From contig NZ_JAICCF010000003.1 of NCBI RefSeq assembly GCF_019492185.1, positions 62,001 to 126,000 on the forward strand: a DNA stretch of 64,000 nt. Reading direction: 5' to 3'. The notes beneath the pieces are model-generated. The model did no database searches, was not told the DNA's origin, and saw only the letters and a program-made list of their open reading frames with translations. Of this stretch, positions 58,538 through 64,000 are shown one piece after another. How positions within the stretch are numbered: position 1 is the stretch's first letter; the number at the start of each line of letters is the position of its first letter. A program made the position numbers and the translations under genes. This stretch comes from Chitinophaga rhizophila. GTDB lineage: Bacteria; Bacteroidota; Bacteroidia; Chitinophagales; Chitinophagaceae.

Positions 58538-60238
58538 GTGGCTATCAATAGAAGAAAAAAGTACTTACAACGGGCTATTCTTGTGGTGGGCGTTCTCATA
58601 GGGATCAATATACTGGCTGCTTATTTCCATACCCGCTGGGACCTAACGGCGGAAAAAAGATATACACTTACTCCGGCTACCAAGAACCTGCTTCGCGGAT
58701 TAGATAGCACAGTTACTATAGAGGTTTTCCTGAAAGGCGACTACCCGGCCAGCTTCCGGCAGCTGGCACAATCAAGCCAGGAACTGCTGGAAGAATTTAG
58801 AGAATATGGCGGCAATCGCATACAGTTCTCGTTCCAGAATCCGGGCCAGGGATTGCCTGATTCTGCCCGTATGGCATTTCAGCAATCACTGGTAGAACGT
58901 GGTATTATGCCATTCAATATGCAAGTACAGGAAGATGCTAATCAGGGGTATTCCGAAAAGCTGATCTTTCCAGGTGCACTCGTACACTATGGATCTAAAA
59001 CTGTAGGCATTAATCTGCTGAAAAATCAGGGAGGACTGAATCCGGACGCTGCTATGAACAGCTCTGAATCCCTGCTGGAGTATCAATTTGCCAATGCGAT
59101 ATTTCAACTGCAACAAAAAGAGCCTCCACTGGTAGGCTATATGCTTGGTAACGGCGAGCAATTGGGTGTGGAAGTCTACGACGCACTCACCACACTACAG
59201 AACAATTATCTGCTGGATACGCTTACCCTTCAGTACATCTCTTTTATTCCGAAAGAATTTGATGCAATCATCTTTGCAAAGCCTGCTACCCGCTTCTCTG
59301 ATGAAGACAAGCTGAAAATTGACCAATATGTTATGAATGGTGGCAAGGTGCTTTGGTTTGTGGATGAACTGAATGCATCAATTGATAGTCTTGCACATCA
59401 GGAAAGCTTTGTAGCATTTGATAAAGACCTGAACCTGGAAGACATCCTCTTCAGATATGGCGTACGTATCAATCAGGACCTTGTACAGGACATGCAAAGC
59501 GATTTTGTACCGCAGGTAGTAGACCGTACAGGCCAGATGCAGCCACTGGCATTTCCATACTTCCCTCTGCTGGTGCCAACAGGCGCACATCCTATTGTAA
59601 AGAATATGGATCTGGTACTAAGCCATTTTGCCAGTTCCATTGATACGGTTAAAGGTGGTAATATTACTAAAACAGTGCTGCTGACCACGTCCAGCAATAG
59701 CCGTAATGTAAGCTCGCCTGTTGAAGTAACATGGAACAGCCTGCGGGTGAAGCCTAACCGACGCGATTTCAATAAGAAGTTCCTGCCGGTAGCAGTATTG
59801 CTGGAAGGACAATTTACGTCACTGTTCCGTAACCGGCTCGATCAGCCGGCACAACAGGCTATTCAGCGTGTTTCGGGGCTTCCATTTAAGAATAACAGCG
59901 ACACTATCAATAAAATGATTGTTGTGAGTGATGCTGATATTATAACCAACTCATTCTCCCAGAAAAGCGGTCCCCTGCAGATGGGAGTGAACCTATACGA
60001 TCAATCCATGGTATATGCCAACCGCGAGTTCCTCCTAAACTCCCTCGGATATCTTACCAACAACACGGGCATACTGGATGCACGCAACAAAGAATTAACG
60101 CTGCGCCTGCTGAATCCTCAGAAAGTCAAGACTGACAAGTTCAAATGGCAGGTGATTTGTTTTGCTGTTCCTATCGGACTGATCCTATTATTCGCCTATA
60201 TCTTCTATGAAATAAGAAAAAGGAAATTCGAAGTATAA
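58538..60238 (+). CDS. gldG: Gliding motility-associated ABC transporter substrate-binding component GldG
   Basis: A 566-aa protein with one N-terminal membrane segment (ILVVGVLIGINILAAYF, about 14-30) and one at the C-terminus (VICFAVPIGLILLFAYIFYEIRKR). Between them lies a large periplasmic domain of the ABC-type auxiliary family, with RWDLTAEKRYTLTPATKNLL near residue 34-53 and the GKVLWFVDELNASIDSL region near 270. It starts at GTG 58538. It works with GldF. A promoter-bearing spacer of about 380 bp follows. Confidence 0.9.
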   Translation: MAINRRKKYLQRAILVVGVLIGINILAAYFHTRWDLTAEKRYTLTPATKNLLRGLDSTVTIEVFLKGDYPASFRQLAQSSQELLEEFREYGGNRIQFSFQNPGQGLPDSARMAFQQSLVERGIMPFNMQVQEDANQGYSEKLIFPGALVHYGSKTVGINLLKNQGGLNPDAAMNSSESLLEYQFANAIFQLQQKEPPLVGYMLGNGEQLGVEVYDALTTLQNNYLLDTLTLQYISFIPKEFDAIIFAKPATRFSDEDKLKIDQYVMNGGKVLWFVDELNASIDSLAHQESFVAFDKDLNLEDILFRYGVRINQDLVQDMQSDFVPQVVDRTGQMQPLAFPYFPLLVPTGAHPIVKNMDLVLSHFASSIDTVKGGNITKTVLLTTSSNSRNVSSPVEVTWNSLRVKPNRRDFNKKFLPVAVLLEGQFTSLFRNRLDQPAQQAIQRVSGLPFKNNSDTINKMIVVSDADIITNSFSQKSGPLQMGVNLYDQSMVYANREFLLNSLGYLTNNTGILDARNKELTLRLLNPQKVKTDKFKWQVICFAVPIGLILLFAYIFYEIRKRKFEV

Positions 60239-60619
60239 CCGTTAACCTTTCCCAGTCTGGATCACAGCAGATGAGTCTTACCCATACTAAAGGTACATTG
60301 CCTGTAAATAATTGATTTATAGACAATACACAATCAGTACCCGGCGTTGGAAAGGTATGACAATACCATGTAACGATCACAGCTGCGGACGATCCCGGAT
60401 AGCCGGCAGGTACATATTGAAAACGGGGATGTATAGACGGAAGTCTATCGACTATGGACTATTCCGACTATATTTGCCCAACGATACATTTAAAAGCGAC
60501 TACTTGAACCCCTGAAATAGAAGAGTCAACTTTTAAATAAATAGTACCCGGTATACCCGGAATCATTAAGGGAAGCAGTGAAACGCAAACACGCTTTTCA
60601 CATCAAAATTTAACCACAC
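60239..60619. other. Intergenic leader of the murF-alr gene
   Basis: No gene was seen. A consensus TATATTTG box lies at 60469-60476, giving a leader of about 135 nt. Earlier is a small hairpin ATAGAC-GGAA-GTCTAT at 60432-60447. The long leader is unusual compared with the near-leaderless murF gene. Confidence 0.45.
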
Positions 60620-63124
60620 GTGTACAACGCAGAAAGTATCAGCAAAGTGCTGAAAGGTGAACTATTGCAGCAGACGGGTAACCCGGAGATTGAACACATT
60701 TTGCTGGACAGCCGGAAACTCAGCTTTCCTGAAACATCTCTTTTTATACCACTGGTAAGCAGCAGGCGCAACGCGCATCAGTATATACCAGAGTTATACG
60801 AAAAAGGTGTTTCCAATTTTATAGTTAGTGAACCTGTGCCAGAAGGGAAGTACCCTAAAGCCAACATCATACTGGTAAAAGACACTATGCAGGCGCTGCA
60901 TTCACTGGTAGCCTGGCACCGGCAGCAGTTCCATATTCCTGTTATCGGGATCACGGGTAGTAATGGTAAGACCATTGTAAAAGAATGGCTTTATCAGCTG
61001 CTGGAGAAAGACTATAACATCATTCGCAGTCCTAAGAGCTACAACTCACAGATAGGCGTCCCGTTGTCTGTATGGCCTACAAAGCAGGAGCATACACTGG
61101 CAATCTTTGAGGCTGGCATCTCCCAACCTGGGGAAATGGAGCACCTGGAAAAGATCATCCGCCCTACTGTCGGCATCTTTACGAACATCGGAGAAGCACA
61201 CAATGAAGGTTTTCTGAATATACGTCAGAAGATCAATGAAAAGCTGGTATTGTTTTCAAAGAGCGAATTACTGATCTATTGTAAAGATTATCTTGCCCTG
61301 AATGAATGTGTACTGAACTTCCACAACCTGGTGGGCAAGAAAGATAGTCATGAAAGCGGCTTACAGTTGTTTTCCTGGTCCCGCAAAACAGAAGCTGATC
61401 TGCGTATTACCAGTGTAGATAAAAGTGAGCATGATTCACGGATCAATGCGCTATACCAGACCACACCTATCCACATAACTATTCCTTTTGTAGACGAAGG
61501 TTCTGTAGAAAATGCGATCCATTGCTGGGCGCTGATGCTGCACCTGGGTATGTCCCAGTCAGTGATACAGCAACGCATGGACCAACTGGGCAATATTGCC
61601 ATGCGCCTGGAACTGAAGCAGGGTATTAATAACTGCTCAGTAATCAATGATAGCTATAATTCTGACCTGGGGTCCCTGACTATTGCACTCGAGTTCCTGC
61701 AACAACAGCAGCAACATCCTTCGCGTACGGTAATTCTCAGTGATATACTGCAGAGCGGCAAAAGTGATGCTTCCTTGTATGAGGAGGTGGCCAGCCTGTT
61801 ACTGCAGAAAGGTATTAACAAAGTCATCGGAATAGGTAAAAATATTACCAGGGAGAAGAAGTCCTTTCAGCAGATCACCGGTCTGAAAAGCAGCTTTTTC
61901 CTGACAACAGAGGAATTTATCCAGCAGTTTAATCAGCAGGACTTCCAACATGAGACCATCCTGCTGAAAGGAGCCCGCGTGTTTGAGTTTGAGCGTATTG
62001 GCAAGCTACTGGAACAAAAGGTTCATCAGACTATCCTGGAGATCAATCTGAGTGCGGTAGCCCATAACGTAAAGCATTATCAATCCCTTCTGAAACCGGC
62101 CACCAAACTGATGGCAATGGTCAAAGCATTCTCCTATGGAAGCGGAAGTTTTGAAATTGCAAATCTGCTGCAGTTCCATGGTGTAGATTACCTGGCTGTT
62201 GCTTATGCCGACGAAGGTGTAGAACTAAGGAGAACAGGTATCACCATGCCAATCATGGTGATGAACCCCGAACCAGCCTCTTTTGACGCTATTCTGCAAT
62301 GGAACCTGGAGCCGGAGATATACTCTCTGCAATTACTTAAGCTGTTTTCAGAGGAAGTACAGCTGGCAGGCAAAACCGGTTTCCCGGTGCATATTAAGCT
62401 GGATACCGGTATGCACAGGCTCGGTTTTGAGAAAAAGGACATTCCTGAGCTGGCCCGTATACTTAGCGAAAGCAGTCTGCTGAAGGTCAATTCAGTATTC
62501 AGTCACCTGGCGGCAAGCGAGGATCCGGCGATGGACCATCTCACTAAGCAACAAGGGCAACTGTTTTTCGAGATGAGCCATGAATTGCAGAAGGCATTAG
62601 GTTATGCGGTCATCAGGCACATTGCCAATAGTGCTGCCATCGAGCGACATCCTGACCTGCAGCTGGATATGGTGCGACTGGGCATCGGAATGTATGGAAT
62701 AGACAGTGCCAATACGATACAAGACCAGCTGCGCCCTGTAAGTACGCTCAAAACTACAGTGGCACAGGTAAAACACCTCGCCGCCGGAGATACTGTAGGT
62801 TATGGCGCAAAATGGGTGGCAAAAGGCCCTTCGGTAACCGCTACGGTTCGTATCGGGTATGCAGATGGGTACCCCAGAAGGCTGAGCAACGGGCAGGGAA
62901 AGATGCTTGTACGCGGCCAACTTGCCCCGGTTGCGGGAATTGTAGCGATGGACATGGTAATGCTGGATGTAACACATATTCCTGACGTTACAGAAGGCGA
63001 CGAGGTAATAGTCTTCGGCGATACCCTGCCGGTACAACAGCTGGCTGTATGGGCAGACACTATTCCTTACGAAATATTAACAGGAATTTCGCAACGTGTG
63101 AAACGAGTATATTTCGAGGAATAA
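60620..63124 (+). CDS. Fused MurF-like ligase and alanine racemase
   Basis: An 834-aa fusion, a known Bacteroidota arrangement. Residues 1-465 form a Mur-ligase domain with SGGG-like ATP loop GITGSNGKTIVKE (110-122), IFEAGISQPGEMEHL near 162-176, TNIGEAHNEGF near 188-198 and Lys208 at the carbamylated-Lys position. Residues about 468-834 are an alanine racemase: the PLP Lys502 and Tyr508 in MVKAFSYGSG, IKLDTGMHRLGF, then IANSAAIERHPDLQLDMVRLGIGMYGID (read in parts) and VGYGAKWVAKG with the second catalytic Tyr region. In the MurF part, the YNANP substrate motif has become YNSDL (346-350), and the ATP-loop GKTT is GKTI. The start is GTG. Confidence 0.92.
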   Translation: MYNAESISKVLKGELLQQTGNPEIEHILLDSRKLSFPETSLFIPLVSSRRNAHQYIPELYEKGVSNFIVSEPVPEGKYPKANIILVKDTMQALHSLVAWHRQQFHIPVIGITGSNGKTIVKEWLYQLLEKDYNIIRSPKSYNSQIGVPLSVWPTKQEHTLAIFEAGISQPGEMEHLEKIIRPTVGIFTNIGEAHNEGFLNIRQKINEKLVLFSKSELLIYCKDYLALNECVLNFHNLVGKKDSHESGLQLFSWSRKTEADLRITSVDKSEHDSRINALYQTTPIHITIPFVDEGSVENAIHCWALMLHLGMSQSVIQQRMDQLGNIAMRLELKQGINNCSVINDSYNSDLGSLTIALEFLQQQQQHPSRTVILSDILQSGKSDASLYEEVASLLLQKGINKVIGIGKNITREKKSFQQITGLKSSFFLTTEEFIQQFNQQDFQHETILLKGARVFEFERIGKLLEQKVHQTILEINLSAVAHNVKHYQSLLKPATKLMAMVKAFSYGSGSFEIANLLQFHGVDYLAVAYADEGVELRRTGITMPIMVMNPEPASFDAILQWNLEPEIYSLQLLKLFSEEVQLAGKTGFPVHIKLDTGMHRLGFEKKDIPELARILSESSLLKVNSVFSHLAASEDPAMDHLTKQQGQLFFEMSHELQKALGYAVIRHIANSAAIERHPDLQLDMVRLGIGMYGIDSANTIQDQLRPVSTLKTTVAQVKHLAAGDTVGYGAKWVAKGPSVTATVRIGYADGYPRRLSNGQGKMLVRGQLAPVAGIVAMDMVMLDVTHIPDVTEGDEVIVFGDTLPVQQLAVWADTIPYEILTGISQRVKRVYFEE

Positions 63125-63176
63125 CCAGAAATTCCGATTTTGCACATTATTATTATTTTTGATAAAATTTTAAACC

Positions 63177-63827
63177 TTGAAATATCGTCACGTAATCTGG
63201 ATTGTTGCATTGGTGCTGGTGGTGGACCAGGCATTGAAATTCTGGATAAAAACCCACATGAACTTCAGCCAGGAATTTATCATCTTCCCTAACTGGTTCC
63301 GTATTCACTTTACAGAAAACCCCGGTATGGCCTACGGGCTGGAACTGGGAGGCGAATGGGGCAAGGTAATTCTGACACTTTTCCGTCTTGCTGCCGTAGT
63401 TATCGGCTTCAAGTATATGAGAACCCTGGTGAAGCAACAGCACCATACAGGCCTGCTGATCTGCGGCGCACTGATACTGGCAGGTGCTGCCGGCAATCTC
63501 ATAGACAGTATGTTTTACGGACTGATCTTTTCAGAGACTAATTTCTACGACGTCGCTACCTTCATGCCTAAAAACGGAGGTTATGCTCCTTTCCTGCATG
63601 GGAAAGTGGTAGATATGCTGTATTTCCCGGTTTACCGTGGATATCTGCCTAACTGGATACCGTTCAAAGGAGGCGATTACTTCGTTTTCTTCAATCCTAT
63701 CTTCAATATAGCAGATGCGGCTATCTCCGTCGGAGTAATCACAATACTTTTATTCCAGAAACGTTTCTTTCACAAGCATCTGGCGAAAGAAAACGCTGAC
63801 AAAGAAGCAGTTGCAGCTACTAAGTAA
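63177..63827 (+). CDS. lspA: Lipoprotein signal peptidase (signal peptidase II)
   Basis: A 216-aa membrane aspartic protease that cleaves prolipoproteins at the lipobox Cys. It starts at a TTG (63177) giving MKYRHVIWIVALVLVVDQALKFWI. Signature parts are the first-helix DQALK, PGMAYGLELGG, AGAAGNLIDSMFYG with the first catalytic Asp and PIFNIADAAISVGV with the second. The central insertion of about 40 residues (FMPKNGGYAPFLHG) is typical of Bacteroidota LspA. It follows the fusion gene by 52 bp and a terminator closes the unit. Confidence 0.93.
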   Translation: MKYRHVIWIVALVLVVDQALKFWIKTHMNFSQEFIIFPNWFRIHFTENPGMAYGLELGGEWGKVILTLFRLAAVVIGFKYMRTLVKQQHHTGLLICGALILAGAAGNLIDSMFYGLIFSETNFYDVATFMPKNGGYAPFLHGKVVDMLYFPVYRGYLPNWIPFKGGDYFVFFNPIFNIADAAISVGVITILLFQKRFFHKHLAKENADKEAVAATK

Positions 63828-63848
63828 GGCTGTCACTATACATTATCA

Positions 63849-63881
63849 GCGGTCCTGTCTATGACGGGACCGCTTTTTTTT
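63849..63881 (+). terminator. Intrinsic terminator after lspA
   Basis: GCGGTCCTGTC pairs with GACGGGACCGC (one G-T pair) around a TAT loop, followed by eight T residues. Confidence 0.8.
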
Positions 63882-63890
63882 GCCCTTTTC

Positions 63891-63921
63891 TTTGAAAAAT
63901 TGAATCACCGTATTACATTTG
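63891..63921 (+). promoter_or_regulatory. Consensus promoter for a gene beyond the right edge
   Basis: TTTG at 63891-63894 and TACATTTG at 63914-63921, 19 bp apart, are an exact -33/-7 match. Confidence 0.6.
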
Positions 63922-63992
63922 TCCACAATTCCGATAGACTAATAGAGGTTGATAAGGGCTAAAAGTAGTATTCACCACCAATTCAATACAAG

Positions 63993-64000
63993 ATGAACAC
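63993..64000 (+). CDS. Possible start of the next gene, cut by window end
   Basis: An ATG followed by AAC begins at 63993, 71 bp after the consensus promoter at 63891-63921. Only two and a half codons are visible, so no product can be named and even the start is uncertain. Confidence 0.25.

Overview
The window reads as a chromosomal segment of a Bacteroidota member, most likely family Chitinophagaceae (Chitinophaga-like). Supporting signs are promoters of the TAnnTTTG type with an upstream TTG/TTTG, almost no Shine-Dalgarno sequences, TonB-dependent receptors with carboxypeptidase-regulatory N-termini, gliding genes (gldB, gldF, gldG), a MurF-alanine racemase fusion, a split transketolase gene, paired DUF1501/DUF1800 genes, and a DUF5777/YceI/cytochrome set. 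Species level cannot be settled from sequence reading alone. No phage, insertion sequence, CRISPR array or rRNA operon was seen.

Layout. 1-5.3 kb (minus): beta-helix lipoprotein (cut by the window edge), a large TonB receptor, an unknown protein and an LpxH-like phosphatase. 5.5-7.3 kb: DUF47/Pit phosphate uptake pair. 7.4-10.5 kb: nucleotide-sugar genes rfbA and galE, then an orphan C-terminal transketolase subunit. 10.6-12.6 kb: ECF sigma factor, a membrane protein with four internal repeats, and a CpxP-like periplasmic protein. 12.8-19.6 kb (minus): the elongation operon mreB-mreC-mreD-pbp2-rodA plus a metallo-hydrolase. 19.9-25.3 kb: purD and two peptide transporters (POT, OPT). 25.4-28.6 kb: small lipoprotein and the DUF1501/DUF1800 secretion-associated pair.

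28.8-43.5 kb is a molybdenum cofactor region (moeA, moaC, mobA, moaE, moaD, a ThiF/rhodanese protein and a TauE-type exporter). It is interrupted by two metal-uptake blocks. One, 31.4-35.2 kb, has a small His/Cys-rich secreted protein, a TonB receptor and two related His-rich lipoproteins, headed by a Fur/Zur-like palindrome. The other, 37.5-41.2 kb, is a siderophore receptor plus a PepSY membrane protein. No moaA is visible.

43.6-48.4 kb holds serS, nadE, an outer-membrane barrel and gldB. At 48.6-48.9 kb lie three tandem unusual tRNA genes, all with a CCA (Trp) anticodon. 49-53 kb (minus) holds an RNase Z-like enzyme, ApaG, a mini HExxH protein, and the DUF5777/YceI/cytochrome cluster. 53.2-63.9 kb (mostly plus) holds murF, methylmalonyl-CoA epimerase (minus), cysteine desulfurase with an IscU-like partner that has lost its first cysteine ligand, gldF-gldG, the murF-alr fusion and lspA.

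Most interesting items: the CCA tRNA trio (one with A33), the IscU paralogue lacking Cys37, the putative Zur-type metal operon, the divergent MurF domain of the fusion beside a canonical MurF, and three genes whose start codon lies only 4-5 nt behind the -7 promoter box, suggesting leaderless mRNAs.
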